Assembly: GCF_015690355.1 (NCBI RefSeq)
Contig: NZ_JADPRT010000025.1
Location: 33,257 to 97,256 of the forward strand
Length of the DNA stretch: 64,000 bases
Source of the DNA: Streptacidiphilus fuscans
Lineage (GTDB): Bacteria; Actinomycetota; Actinomycetes; Streptomycetales; Streptomycetaceae
Direction of reading: 5' to 3'
Part shown: positions 46,277 through 54,806 of the stretch, piece after piece
How positions within the stretch are numbered: the first letter of the stretch is position 1
Layout: each line of letters opens with the position of its first letter
Program-made: the position numbers and the translations under genes
Notes under the pieces: generated by a model
What the model was told of the DNA's origin: nothing
Seen by the model: the letters and a program-made list of their open reading frames with translations, nothing else
Database searches by the model: none

Positions 46277-48052
46277 ATGACCGACACCACGCTCGTCCCC
46301 GGGTCGCGCACCGCAGTCGGCGCGCCCCGGGTCCCCCGACGCGACGCCCTGCGCGGCCGTGCCGCCGGTGCGCTGCGACTGCTGCCGTGGATCGGCTTCG
46401 CCGCCGTGCTGCTGCTCCCGGTCGCCGGCTTCCTGCTGGTCGCGATCAGTCCCAAGTCGATGGGGCAGGGCGACTCCTGGTTCTCCCTGTCCTCGTTCCA
46501 GCAGGTGCTCTCCGGCTGGACCCTGCACGCGCTGCTGGACTCGCTGCTGGTCGGGATCGGCGCCGCGGTGCTGGCCACGGTGATCGCCGGCGCGCTGGCC
46601 TGGCTGACCGAGCGCACCACGCTCAAGGGGCAGGGCCTGTGGCGACTGCTGCTGTGGGCGCTGCTGCTGGCCCCCTCCTACCTCGAATCACTGGGCTGGA
46701 CCTGGCTGGTCGAGCAGCAGGGCGTGCTGGACCGGATGCTGGGCCACGACCCGGCCGCGCTGCGTTCCGTGGTCTTCGGACCGGTCGGCGTGATCTGGGT
46801 GCTCGCCTCGCGCGGGGTGCCGTTCGCCTACCTGGCGATCACGGCGGTGCTGCGCGGTCTCGGCCGTGAGTTCGAGGACGCCGCGCGCACCCATGGCGGC
46901 GGTCGGCTCGCCACGGCCCGCGTCATCCTGCCGATGCTGGCGCCGGGCCTGTGGGCCGCGCTGGCGATCGTCTTCGCCGAGTCGATCTCCGACTACGGCG
47001 TGGCCGCGACCCTCGCCTCACAGGGCAACTTCCCGCTGATCACCGGGGCGATGGAGCAGTCGATCTCCACCTTCCCGGCCGACTTCCCGTCCGCCTCGGC
47101 GATGGGGTGGCTGCTGCTCGGCCTGGTCGGGATCGCGCTGCTGGCGCAGCGCCGGTCGATGCGCGGACGCAGCTTCCAGATCCTGTCCGGCCGCACCCGT
47201 CCGGCACGCCGGACCCGGCTCGGGCTCGGCGGTCAGATCGCGGCGCTCACCGGCGTCGTCGGCTTCTTCCTGGCCGCGGCCGGGGTCCCGGCCTTCGGCG
47301 CGGCGGCGGCCTCGCTGCTGCCGTCCGGCGGCCAGGTGTCGCTGTCCGCGCTGGGGTTGGGCAACTTCCGCCACGTGCTGCACTCGGGCGAGTTGATGTC
47401 CGCGCTCGGCTACTCGGCGCGCCTGGCCGCGATCACCGCGTGCGCGGCGGTCGTCCTCGGCGCCGTCGCCGGACGGGCGTTGGCCCGGCAGAGCGGCGGA
47501 CGCGCCGGGCGGATGCTGGACCTGCTGCTGCTCGCCGCGATCGCGCTGCCCAGCGTGCTGCTGGCCAGCGGCTACATCTTCACCTACAACCTGCCCATCG
47601 CCTCCAGCCTCGGCATCAACCTCTACGGGACGACGACGCTGCTGGTGATCGGCTACCTGGCGGGCGCGCTGCCGTCGGCGGCGCGGCTGCTGTCGGGGTC
47701 GCTCGGGCAGGTCAGCGACTCGCTGCTGTGGGCGGCCCGCACGCACGGCCGCCGCCCGGCTGCCGCCTGGTCCGGCGCGGTGCTGCCGCTGGTCGCGGGC
47801 TCGCTGGTGTGGACCTGGCTGATCGCCTTCTGCGGCACGCTGCTCGAACTGCCGGTCTCCCAACTCCTGGCCCCGCCGGGCTCGGAGCCGCTCTCGGTGG
47901 CCATCACCCGGCAGCTCCAGGGCTACAACCTTGGCGCGGGCGCGGCGATGACGGTCGTGGTCGTCCTCGGCGCGCTGGTCCTGATCGCCGTCGTCCTCGG
48001 CGCGATGCGCCTGTTCCTTCCCGCGGCCCGTCGTCTGGAGGCCCTGTCGTGA
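46277..48052 (+). CDS. Double-domain ABC permease (FbpB-type)
   Basis: 591 aa, about 12 transmembrane helices in two homologous halves, each with an EAA loop (FEDAARTHGGGRLATARVILP and DSLLWAARTHGRRPAAAW). Two permease halves fused into one chain are typical of the ferric iron / phosphonate group. Starts three bases after the binding-protein stop and overlaps the ATPase gene by four bases. Confidence 0.9.
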   Translation: MTDTTLVPGSRTAVGAPRVPRRDALRGRAAGALRLLPWIGFAAVLLLPVAGFLLVAISPKSMGQGDSWFSLSSFQQVLSGWTLHALLDSLLVGIGAAVLATVIAGALAWLTERTTLKGQGLWRLLLWALLLAPSYLESLGWTWLVEQQGVLDRMLGHDPAALRSVVFGPVGVIWVLASRGVPFAYLAITAVLRGLGREFEDAARTHGGGRLATARVILPMLAPGLWAALAIVFAESISDYGVAATLASQGNFPLITGAMEQSISTFPADFPSASAMGWLLLGLVGIALLAQRRSMRGRSFQILSGRTRPARRTRLGLGGQIAALTGVVGFFLAAAGVPAFGAAAASLLPSGGQVSLSALGLGNFRHVLHSGELMSALGYSARLAAITACAAVVLGAVAGRALARQSGGRAGRMLDLLLLAAIALPSVLLASGYIFTYNLPIASSLGINLYGTTTLLVIGYLAGALPSAARLLSGSLGQVSDSLLWAARTHGRRPAAAWSGAVLPLVAGSLVWTWLIAFCGTLLELPVSQLLAPPGSEPLSVAITRQLQGYNLGAGAAMTVVVVLGALVLIAVVLGAMRLFLPAARRLEALS

Positions 48053-49230
48053 CCGAGCAACTGCAGGTCGAGAAGCTGAGCAAGTCCTTCGGGTCGGCGC
48101 GGGTGCTGAACGAGGTCTCCTTCACCGTCGAACCGGGCCGGTTCCTGGTGCTGTTGGGGCCGTCCGGCTCCGGCAAGACCACGCTGCTGCGCTGCCTGGC
48201 GGGCATCGAGCGCGCCGACGGCGGCACCGTCCGCTTCGGCGAGCGCGCCCTGGCCGAGGGCAGGGTCCATCTGGCGCCGGACCGCCGGGACCTGGCGATG
48301 GTGTTCCAGGACTACGCCCTGTGGCCGCACATGTCCGCCGCCGGGAACGTCGGCTACGCGCTGCGGCGCCGCAAGCTGCCCCGCCCGGAGTCGGAGCGCC
48401 GGGTGGCGGAGGTCCTCGAACGCGTCGGCCTGGCCGACCACACGGACCGCTATCCGCACCAGCTCTCCGGTGGGCAGCAGCAGCGCGTCGCGCTGGCCCG
48501 AGCGCTGGTCGCGAGCCCCGGACTACTGCTCTTCGACGAGCCGCTCTCCAACCTGGACGCGGACCTGCGCGAGCGGCTGCGCGTGGAGATCTCCACGCTG
48601 ACCCGCGAGAGCGGCGCCACCGCCGTCTACATCACCCACGACCAGTCCGAGGCCTTCGCCCTGGCCGACGAGGTCGGCATCCTGGAGGGCGGACGGCTGG
48701 TCCAGCTCGCCACCCCGGAGTCCGTCTACCAGCGCCCGTCCACCCCGTTCGTCGCCCGCTTCACCGGCCTGGCCGGGGAGCTGACGGGCCGTACGGACGG
48801 CCCCGCGCACCAGGACCGCGTCCTGCTCACCACCGAGGCGGGCACCTTCGTCGCCACCTGCATGGGCCGGTGCGGTACGGACGGGACCGAGGTCCAGGTC
48901 CTGATCCGGCCCGCGGCCGTCACCCTGGCCGACGCGACCGACGGACGCGGCGACGACCGAACCAGCGAGGCCACCCCGGACGCGTCCCGCCAGGGACTGG
49001 CCGGAACGGTCACCGACACGGCGTACCGGGGACGCGGTTACGACCATGTCGTCGAGCTGTCCGACGGCTCCCGCCTCACGGGGGTCTTCGACAAGCAGGC
49101 CCATCTGCGCGGCACCCCCGTCCGCGTCGCTCTCGACCCGGACGGCTGCTTCGCCTACCCCACGTCGCCCTCGCACCTCGAAGGCGACGATTCCCACCTG
49201 TTCAACCGCACACCTGTGGAGATCCCATGA
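48049..49230 (+). CDS. ABC transporter ATP-binding protein (FbpC/PotA-type)
   Basis: 393 aa, GTG start overlapping the permease stop. Walker A GPSGSGKT (37-44), Q-loop VFQDYALWPHMSAAGNV, signature LSGGQQQRVALARAL and Walker B LLLFDEPLSNLDADLRE are all present. A C-terminal TOBE region (about 270-393) holds VLIRPAAVTLAD. It energises the import of the ligand bound by the upstream lipoprotein. Confidence 0.92.
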   Translation: MTEQLQVEKLSKSFGSARVLNEVSFTVEPGRFLVLLGPSGSGKTTLLRCLAGIERADGGTVRFGERALAEGRVHLAPDRRDLAMVFQDYALWPHMSAAGNVGYALRRRKLPRPESERRVAEVLERVGLADHTDRYPHQLSGGQQQRVALARALVASPGLLLFDEPLSNLDADLRERLRVEISTLTRESGATAVYITHDQSEAFALADEVGILEGGRLVQLATPESVYQRPSTPFVARFTGLAGELTGRTDGPAHQDRVLLTTEAGTFVATCMGRCGTDGTEVQVLIRPAAVTLADATDGRGDDRTSEATPDASRQGLAGTVTDTAYRGRGYDHVVELSDGSRLTGVFDKQAHLRGTPVRVALDPDGCFAYPTSPSHLEGDDSHLFNRTPVEIP

Positions 49231-49270
49231 CCATCCGTCATCGCTCGAACCCGCACCCTGGAGGTGGCAG

Positions 49271-50053
49271 ATGACAACTTACGTACTCTTCTTCACCGTC
49301 CTGCTCGCCTGCGCGGTGGAGGCCGTCGAGGCGTTGACGATCGTGCTGGCCGCCGGCACCAGTCGGCACTGGGGCTCGGCCTGGCAGGGCACCGTCGCCG
49401 CACTGTTGACCCTGGCGGCGACGGTCGCCGTGCTCGGCCCGGCCGTCGGACAGATCCCGCTCGGCGCGCTGCGCCTGGTCGTCGGCGCGCTGCTGCTGGT
49501 CTTCGGCCTGCAGTGGCTGCGCAAGGCGGTCATGCGCGGCTCCGGCTACAAGGCGCTCCACGACGAGGAGAAGGCCTTCGCGGAGGAGCTCGCCGCCGCG
49601 AAGGCCGCGTCCGCCGGTGGACGCGGCCGGGTCAAGGACTGGTACGCGTTCACGCTGTCGTTCAAGGGCGTCTTCCTGGAGGGCCTGGAGGTGGCCTTCA
49701 TCGTGGTCACCTTCGGCGACAACCAGCACGACATCCCGGTGGCCGTGCTCGGCGCGGTCGTCGCGGTGCTCGCCGTGGTCGGCGCCGGATTCGCGGTGCG
49801 CGCGCCGCTCGCCAAGGTCCCCGAGAACACCATGAAGTTCGCCGTCGGGACCATGCTCACCTCGTTCGGCATGTTCTGGGCGGGCGAGGGCGCCGGGGCC
49901 AACTGGCCCGGCTCGGACGCCGCGCTGCTGGTCATCGTCCCCGCCGTGGCCCTGCTCGCCATCGGCTACACCACCGTGCTGCGCCGGGCCCAGGCGACCG
50001 ACCTGGCCGCCGCCGCGTCCGCGTCCGCTCCGACGCAGGGGAGCCTCACATGA
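49271..50053 (+). CDS. FTR1-like/COG4280-type membrane protein with two ExxE motifs
   Basis: 260 aa, ATG with GGAGGTGGCAG. About seven hydrophobic segments. Two ExxE motifs in transmembrane segments, E17-x-x-E20 (VEAVEAL) and E137-x-x-E140 (LEGLEVAF), resemble the REGLE-type iron-binding motif of FTR1 permeases. A cytoplasmic loop (EEKAFAEELAAAKAASAGGRG) separates the two halves. Its place behind an Fe3+-type ABC operon supports a role in metal transport or homeostasis, perhaps a second route for the same metal. Direction unknown. It overlaps the next small gene by four bases. Confidence 0.7.
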   Translation: MTTYVLFFTVLLACAVEAVEALTIVLAAGTSRHWGSAWQGTVAALLTLAATVAVLGPAVGQIPLGALRLVVGALLLVFGLQWLRKAVMRGSGYKALHDEEKAFAEELAAAKAASAGGRGRVKDWYAFTLSFKGVFLEGLEVAFIVVTFGDNQHDIPVAVLGAVVAVLAVVGAGFAVRAPLAKVPENTMKFAVGTMLTSFGMFWAGEGAGANWPGSDAALLVIVPAVALLAIGYTTVLRRAQATDLAAAASASAPTQGSLT

Positions 50054-50268
50054 GCGTCATCGCCGCCCTCAAGTCCTTCGGGCAGTTCTGGTACGACTTC
50101 ATCGTCGGCGACGACTGGCGCGTGGCCCTCGGCGTGGCCGTGGCGCTCGCCGCGACGTGGGGCCTGACCCGCTCCGGCGTCAACGCCTGGTGGCTGCTGC
50201 CGGTCGCGGTCGCCGGACTGCTCGGCCTGTCACTGGCCCGCGTGGTCAGGGCCGCTCGACAGAAGTGA
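50050..50268 (+). CDS. Small two-TM membrane protein
   Basis: 72 aa from an ATG overlapping the preceding stop. Two hydrophobic helices (LGVAVALAATWGLTRSGV and WWLLPVAVAGLLGLSLA) flank a short turn, with an Arg/Lys-rich tail. It has no enzyme motif. Close overlap suggests it is an accessory subunit of the ExxE protein. Confidence 0.75.
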   Translation: MSVIAALKSFGQFWYDFIVGDDWRVALGVAVALAATWGLTRSGVNAWWLLPVAVAGLLGLSLARVVRAARQK

Positions 50269-50300
50269 GCCGAACGAAGTAAACGAAGTAGAAGCCCGTC

Positions 50301-50345
50301 GAGGGGGAGGAGGGGGTTGACCGCCTGTCAGCGGCCCTCCCCCTC
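50301..50345. terminator. Bidirectional hairpin between the metal operon and the ChrB-like gene
   Basis: GAGGGGGAGG (50301-50310) pairs with CCTCCCCCTC (50336-50345), with an inner CCGC/GCGG stem. The right arm overlaps the last codons of the ChrB-like gene. Confidence 0.65.
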
Positions 50346-50861
50346 TTCGGCGTAGACGCGTCCCGCGTACTCGTCCAGGACCTGCGCGCACCGCTCAAGC
50401 GCGGCCTCGGCCGCCGTCTTGCCCGCCGCGCCGAGCTCGTCGCGCGCCGCGACCTTGGCGAACCAGTTGCGCAGCTTCACCAGGTCCTCGTCGTTCTCCT
50501 CCAACTCGGCGTAGGTGAAGTGCTCGGCCCGGTACTCCTTCTCGATCTGCCCGAGGAAGTCCTCGCAACGGTCGACGATCTCCTCGTACTCGTCGTTGCG
50601 CGCCGCGTTGAACTGGTCCTCCATCTCGGCGGCGCCGCCGAGCACGCCCGCGTCGAGCAGCGACGCGGTGCCGCCCATCTCGACGATCTCGTTGCGCAGC
50701 AGCCGCAGCGCCCGCTCGGACTGACCCCCGGCCGGCAGCGCGGCCACCGAGTTCTGCAGGTAGATCGCGCCAAGCCCCTTGAGCTTCCGCCACACCCCCG
50801 CGCGCAGCCGCGTGGGCTCCGCCGGAATCTTGTAGACCAGCACCAGCCAACGCAGACCCAC
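50328..50861 (-). CDS. ChrB N-terminal-like domain protein
   Basis: 177 aa from the GTG at 50861. The opening GLRWLVLVYKIPAEPTRLRAG followed by VWRKLKGLGAIYLQNSVAALP is the pattern of the chromate-resistance protein ChrB N-terminal domain. The second half is helical and acidic (EEIVDRCEDFLGQIEKEYRAE). No ChrA transporter is nearby. The neighbour is the metal operon, which converges on it. A role in metal or oxidative stress is plausible but unproven; stand-alone ChrB-like genes are common in actinomycetes. Confidence 0.75.
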   Translation of the reverse strand: MGLRWLVLVYKIPAEPTRLRAGVWRKLKGLGAIYLQNSVAALPAGGQSERALRLLRNEIVEMGGTASLLDAGVLGGAAEMEDQFNAARNDEYEEIVDRCEDFLGQIEKEYRAEHFTYAELEENDEDLVKLRNWFAKVAARDELGAAGKTAAEAALERCAQVLDEYAGRVYAEEGEGR

Positions 50862-51170
50862 GGCCTGCCGCTCCGAGGCGCCCAGCCCCACGATCTTCCT
50901 CCCGCACCGATCCACTGCCTGCCGCAACAGTACGTGAAGCGACCGCGCTGCACGCAGTCCGCGCACTTCACACACCCGAGCGCTCTCGACTGCTCATGAG
51001 CGCACCCACCATGATCACGCCGACCGATGACGGCCGGTTGCAGTCGGGATGGCGTACGAACCGTGCGCGGGTGAACACTCCTCACCCGTCCGGGTCACAC
51101 CCCGGATCACAGAACGTCATCTCGGGCAACGCATGGTTACGTTGGAGCGTTGCCATGTCTGGAGACGGTC

Positions 51171-51884
51171 GTGAACTCACCTTCGACGTCCACTTCGACG
51201 TCCGCTTCGGCGTCCAACCCGATGTCCGCCGAACTCCCACGGGACGGGCTGCCGGGCAACGGTGAGCGGCGCGACGTCCTGGCCGCAGAGCGGACGTTCC
51301 TGGCCTGGATCCGTACCTGCCTGGCCCTGCTCGCGGGGGGCGCGGCACTCGGCACGTTCCCGGCCCTCCCGTACCCCGCCGCCCGCGCGGTGCTGGGCGT
51401 GGCGTGCATGGCGTGCGCGGGGCTGCTCGCCGTGACCGCCTGCCGGAACTGGAGCCGGGTGCGCCGGGCCGCGTCCGCCGACCCGTTCGCCCCCGGCCCC
51501 CGCTCCGCACAACTCCTCACGGCCGCAGTCCTGGTGGTGGCGCTGGCGCTGAGCGTGCCCAGCGCCTCCCGCCTGCTCGACGGCAGTCGGCACCACCACC
51601 GGACGACGGGCGATCAGGCGCCCCCGCTCAGCGGACGACGTTCACCGCGACCGGAGCGGACTCCGTCTCGATCCACGTCCTGCCGCCCGTGGAGCTCTGC
51701 ACGCCCTCCAGCACGCCGCGCAGCTCCAGCACGCCCTGGTGACCCGCACGGACCCAGCCGTACCCGGTCGCGTCCTGCCCACGCGTCGGGTCGACGATCC
51801 GCCCGCACCACACGGTCTGCCAGGCACCGCTGGTGCCGTAGTGCTCCTGGACGCAGAACCGCTGCCAGCCGCTGTCGTCGCTGA
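51171..51884 (+). CDS. DUF202 (YidH-like) membrane protein with an unusual antisense-overlapping tail
   Basis: 237 aa from a GTG with GGAGACGGTC upstream. Residues 38-140 are the DUF202 domain: RRDVLAAERTFLAWIRTCLALLAGG, AARAVLGVACMACAGLLAVTAC and a third TM helix (LLTAAVLVVALALSVPSA). The usual protein stops near there (about 125-155 aa). Here no stop follows for a further 80 codons, giving an Arg/Pro/Ser-rich tail that lies antisense over the opposite-strand secreted protein gene. Either the tail is translated (odd composition) or a stop has been lost or misread. Confidence 0.7.
   Translation: MNSPSTSTSTSASASNPMSAELPRDGLPGNGERRDVLAAERTFLAWIRTCLALLAGGAALGTFPALPYPAARAVLGVACMACAGLLAVTACRNWSRVRRAASADPFAPGPRSAQLLTAAVLVVALALSVPSASRLLDGSRHHHRTTGDQAPPLSGRRSPRPERTPSRSTSCRPWSSARPPARRAAPARPGDPHGPSRTRSRPAHASGRRSARTTRSARHRWCRSAPGRRTAASRCRR
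51182..51217. repeat. Three tandem 12-bp repeats near the DUF202 gene start
   Basis: TTCGACGTCCAC, TTCGACGTCCGC and TTCGGCGTCCAA (51182-51217) encode a Ser/Thr/Ala repeat at the N-terminus of the DUF202 protein. Slippage-type variation is likely. Confidence 0.8.
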
Positions 51885-52044
51885 CGCCGGTGCCGTGCAC
51901 GCTGAACCACTGTCCGACGTGCTGGGCGTGCGGGCTGGCCTGGAACTCGATGCTGCTCTTCGCCGACGCGGTGCCGATCCCGGCGACCGCGACGGTCCCC
52001 GCCATCGCGCCGACGGTGAGCAGTCGGGCAAGGTTCTGGAACAC
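51628..52044 (-). CDS. Secreted protein of unknown function
   Basis: 138 aa from a GTG at 52044 (GAGGGGGT Shine-Dalgarno). Signal peptide MFQNLARLLTVGAMAGTVAVAGIGTASA; mature part about 110 aa with two cysteines (RFCVQEH, VWCGRIV) that may form a disulfide. The body (GYGWVRAGHQGVLELRGVLE) is beta-rich. No known domain. Overlaps the DUF202 frame by 257 bp on the other strand. Confidence 0.75.
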   Translation of the reverse strand: MFQNLARLLTVGAMAGTVAVAGIGTASAKSSIEFQASPHAQHVGQWFSVHGTGVSDDSGWQRFCVQEHYGTSGAWQTVWCGRIVDPTRGQDATGYGWVRAGHQGVLELRGVLEGVQSSTGGRTWIETESAPVAVNVVR

Positions 52045-52218
52045 GATGTACCCCCTCAGGTGATCTCCCTGCTGACACCTCACCTCACGTCCCGCACGGC
52101 CCACCGGTTGCCGTACTCCGCCGAATCCGGCCGTTCGGCGGGGGTCGCCCCACCGGCCTGTCGTGCCCACCCCCGACCTGTGGCGGCGGCTCGGCGTCAG
52201 GCGTCCTAACCTTGAGGA

Positions 52219-52875
52219 GTGAAGGGCGTTTTCGTCGCGATCGCGACGGCCTGTGTCCTGGCCGTCGTCGCCGCGTGCAGCAGCAGCCCCTCCCGGTCCG
52301 TGAGCACCCCGACCCGCACGGTGACAGCCACGGTCACCCACCAGGCCGCGCCCGCGCCTGCTCCCGCGACGACCACGACCACGCCTGGTTCCACGCACAC
52401 ACGCACGGTTGCACCGCCGCCGACGACGACCCCCACGGCCAGGGCTCCCCTGTCCACGCGTCCGGCTCCCGCTCCGCGGGTGACCGTCACCACCACCGCG
52501 CCGCCGCCCGCGCCCCCGGCGCCCGCCCCGACAACGTCCACTCCAGCGGCCTCGACCCCGGCCACCCAAACCCCGCCGCTGACCAACGCCGCGGCCGTGG
52601 TCGAGCAGTACTACCAGGACCTCACCGACCACGACTACGCAGCCGCGTGGGCCCTCGGCGGCAAAAACATCGCGGGCGAGAGCTACGCGCAGTACGTGGC
52701 GGGCTTCGCCGACACCGCGTCGATCAGCCTGGGCACCGTCAGCGAGTTCGGCGCCTCCCAGGTCCAGGCCGTCCTCTACGCGACGCAGACCGACGGCACG
52801 CTCCAGGTCTACGAGGGCACCTACACCGTCGCCGACGGCCAGTTGGTCGGCGCGTCGATCCGGCGCGTCCAGTGA
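52219..52875 (+). CDS. Lipoprotein with Pro/Thr-rich stalk and NTF2-like domain
   Basis: 218 aa from a GTG at 52219. Lipobox VAAC with Cys20. Residues 21-125 are a low-complexity Thr/Pro/Ala stalk typical of wall-crossing linkers. The last 90 residues (VVEQYYQDLTDHDYAAAWALGG, SYAQYVAGFADT, GTYTVADGQLVGASIRRV) look like an NTF2-like cone fold. Function unknown; outer-face protein. TAACCT directly upstream suggests a short or absent leader. Confidence 0.82.
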   Translation: MKGVFVAIATACVLAVVAACSSSPSRSVSTPTRTVTATVTHQAAPAPAPATTTTTPGSTHTRTVAPPPTTTPTARAPLSTRPAPAPRVTVTTTAPPPAPPAPAPTTSTPAASTPATQTPPLTNAAAVVEQYYQDLTDHDYAAAWALGGKNIAGESYAQYVAGFADTASISLGTVSEFGASQVQAVLYATQTDGTLQVYEGTYTVADGQLVGASIRRVQ

Positions 52876-52879
52876 CGCG

Positions 52880-53341
52880 TCAGCTCCCGGCGGCGCCCCG
52901 GCCGGGGGCGCGTCGGTAGGTGTAGAGGACGAGCCCCTCGTGGAAGGTGCCGACCTTGTCGTACAGCGCGCGGGCCGGGGCGTCCTCCAGTGTGTTCCAG
53001 TAGAGGGCCGGGGAGCCGGACTTCTCCGCGTCCTGGGCCACGAACTCGATCATCGCCGTTGCCACACCTTGCCGCCGGACCTCCGGGTCGACGAACAGGT
53101 CGGCCAGATAGCACTTCTCGGAGTACCAGACGCTGGCATGGAACAGGTAGTGCGCGATGCCGACCATCGTGCCGTCGAGGCGGGCGGCGATCCCGCGTAT
53201 CCGCTCGTCGTCGAGCAGGCGTCGCCACGTGCGTTCGTAACTGGCCTCGGGCCGTTCGACGTTGAAGTACGCGTCTTTGCCGCGGGCCAGCGCGTACCAC
53301 TGCTCGCGGTCGGACTCGGTCAGGAAGTCGATCTCCACCAT
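52880..53341 (-). CDS. GNAT acetyltransferase
   Basis: 153 aa from the ATG at 53341 (MVEIDFLTESDREQWYALAR). The acetyl-CoA motif LADLFVDPEVRRQGVATAMI, then ALYWNTLEDAPARALYDKVG, is standard GNAT. The ATG lies eight bases after a CAGGAT element that follows TTGTCAGTG, so translation is probably leaderless and DNA-damage regulated. Acceptor unknown. Divergent from the isochorismatase gene. Confidence 0.88.
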   Translation of the reverse strand: MVEIDFLTESDREQWYALARGKDAYFNVERPEASYERTWRRLLDDERIRGIAARLDGTMVGIAHYLFHASVWYSEKCYLADLFVDPEVRRQGVATAMIEFVAQDAEKSGSPALYWNTLEDAPARALYDKVGTFHEGLVLYTYRRAPGRGAAGS

Positions 53342-53348
53342 GGCGGCC

Positions 53349-53371
53349 ATCCTGCCCGGTCCCACTGACAA
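53349..53371 (-). promoter_or_regulatory. RecA-NDp/PafBC-type promoter towards the GNAT gene
   Basis: TTGTCAGTG (53363-53371), 8 bases, then CAGGAT (53349-53354). The -35 part fully matches TTGTCRGTG; the -10 has CA in place of TA. Confidence 0.55.
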
Positions 53372-53423
53372 CGGCGCAAGGCCGGCCGCGCGCGACGGCC
53401 CCGTGGTGTCCGAAGATGGCTCG

Positions 53424-53446
53424 TTGTCAGTGCCCCGGCCTACCGT
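53424..53446 (+). promoter_or_regulatory. RecA-NDp/PafBC-type promoter towards the isochorismatase gene
   Basis: TTGTCAGTG (53424-53432), exactly 8 bases, then TACCGT (53441-53446). This matches TTGTCRGTG-N8-TANNNT, the LexA-independent DNA-damage promoter class driven by PafBC in actinobacteria. ATG at 53493 lies 47 bp downstream. Confidence 0.7.
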
Positions 53447-53492
53447 GGGAGGTGACTCAGGATCGATCCGCGACGAGAGACCGGGGACTCCC

Positions 53493-54077
53493 ATGACGAC
53501 CCTGCCCGACCGACCGAACACCGCGTTGCTCGTCATCGACGTCCAGAACGACGTGGTGGCGAAGGCGCACGAGCGTGAGCGTGTGATCGCGAACATCAAC
53601 ACGCTCGTGGAGAAGGCCCGCACGGAGGACGTGCCCGTGGTCTGGGTGCAGCACTCGGGCGAGGGCCTCCAACGGGACACCGACCCGTGGCAGTACGTGC
53701 CGGAGCTGGTCCGGCTGGACGGGGAGCCGCTGGTCCACAAGTCCTACGGTGACTCCTTCGAGGACACCGACCTGGAGGCGCGGCTGGCCGAACGCGGGGT
53801 GGGCCGCGTCGTCGTCACCGGCGCCCAGACGGACGCCTGCGTCCGCTCCACCCTCCACGGAGCCATGGTCCGCGGATACGACGTGACGCTGGTCGGCGAC
53901 GCGCACACCACCCAGGATCTGACCGCGTACGGCGCCCCGCCTCCGAGCCAGGTGATCGCGCACACCAACCTCTACTGGCAGTACACCAGCGCCCCCGGCC
54001 GCAAGGGCGAGACGGTCGAGGCGGCGAAGGTCAGCTTCGCGCCCGCGAGCGAGGCGACCGCGAGCGAGGCGGGCTGA
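53493..54077 (+). CDS. Isochorismatase-family cysteine hydrolase
   Basis: 194 aa. The catalytic triad is visible as D16 (LLVIDVQNDV), K83 (LVHKSYGDSF) and C116 (GAQTDACVRSTLHGA). Members cleave isochorismate, nicotinamide or N-carbamoyl compounds; nothing narrows it here. It reads from a DNA-damage-type promoter, so a role in cofactor or nucleotide turnover during repair is possible but inferential. Confidence 0.92.
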   Translation: MTTLPDRPNTALLVIDVQNDVVAKAHERERVIANINTLVEKARTEDVPVVWVQHSGEGLQRDTDPWQYVPELVRLDGEPLVHKSYGDSFEDTDLEARLAERGVGRVVVTGAQTDACVRSTLHGAMVRGYDVTLVGDAHTTQDLTAYGAPPPSQVIAHTNLYWQYTSAPGRKGETVEAAKVSFAPASEATASEAG

Positions 54078-54221
54078 CGCGGGGCCGGACGCGCAGATTC
54101 ACCCGCCCGAACAGGTGACCTCTCGGCCGGGGCGGACGCGTCGCGACGCATCCGCATGGCAAGAGTGGTTCGCGTACAGCCCAGGCTCTGGGCCTGTGTT
54201 CGAGCGGAGGAGACCTCACAG

Positions 54222-54707
54222 ATGCGCGTTCCCGTTCGCCTCGTAGCAGCGCTGCTGCCCCTCGCTGCCGTGCTGGCCCCCTGTTCCGCGCAGGCGGCGG
54301 CCCAGCCGGGCCTGCGTACGTTCGGCACCCACCACGCCGCTGGTGGTCCGGTCCGTGAGGGGAGCCCGGACTCCGCCGTCGACCGGGTGGCCGACTTCTA
54401 CGGCGCCTACATCGACGCCGTCTCGGACGGCACGGACAACCTCAGCCACGAGCTCCGCTCCCACTACCTCACCCACGACTTCCAGCACCGGCTGACCGTC
54501 TGGGAGGAGGCCAACCACGCCGACGGCGTCCTGCGCGCCCAGGACGTGCCGACCCACTGGGAGGTCCGCTACCACGACTCTGGCGCAGGACACCTCTTCA
54601 CCACGGTGACCCTCACCTGGGGCACCGGCCCGCACGCCGCTCACACCAGGCTGGCCGTCCAGAGCGACCTGAGCACCAAGCTGATCTCGGACATCGAGGA
54701 GGGCTGA
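54222..54707 (+). CDS. Secreted protein of unknown function
   Basis: 161 aa from the ATG at 54222 (GGAGGAGAC upstream). Signal peptide MRVPVRLVAALLPLAAVLAP then SAQAAA. Mature part 130 aa, acidic, with VDRVADFYGAYIDAVSDGTD and VTLTWGTGPHAAHTRLAV. Its compact shape and one remaining Cys in the signal suggest a small extracellular domain, perhaps NTF2-like. No enzyme motif. Confidence 0.78.
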   Translation: MRVPVRLVAALLPLAAVLAPCSAQAAAQPGLRTFGTHHAAGGPVREGSPDSAVDRVADFYGAYIDAVSDGTDNLSHELRSHYLTHDFQHRLTVWEEANHADGVLRAQDVPTHWEVRYHDSGAGHLFTTVTLTWGTGPHAAHTRLAVQSDLSTKLISDIEEG

Positions 54708-54806
54708 CCCCAGCCCGCTCCGACCTCCTCGCCGGGTCGGCCCCCGAAGCCGGGTCGGCGACCGCCGCCGCATTGCGCCGCTGACCTGCTGGTAGCGTGC
54801 GGCGGC

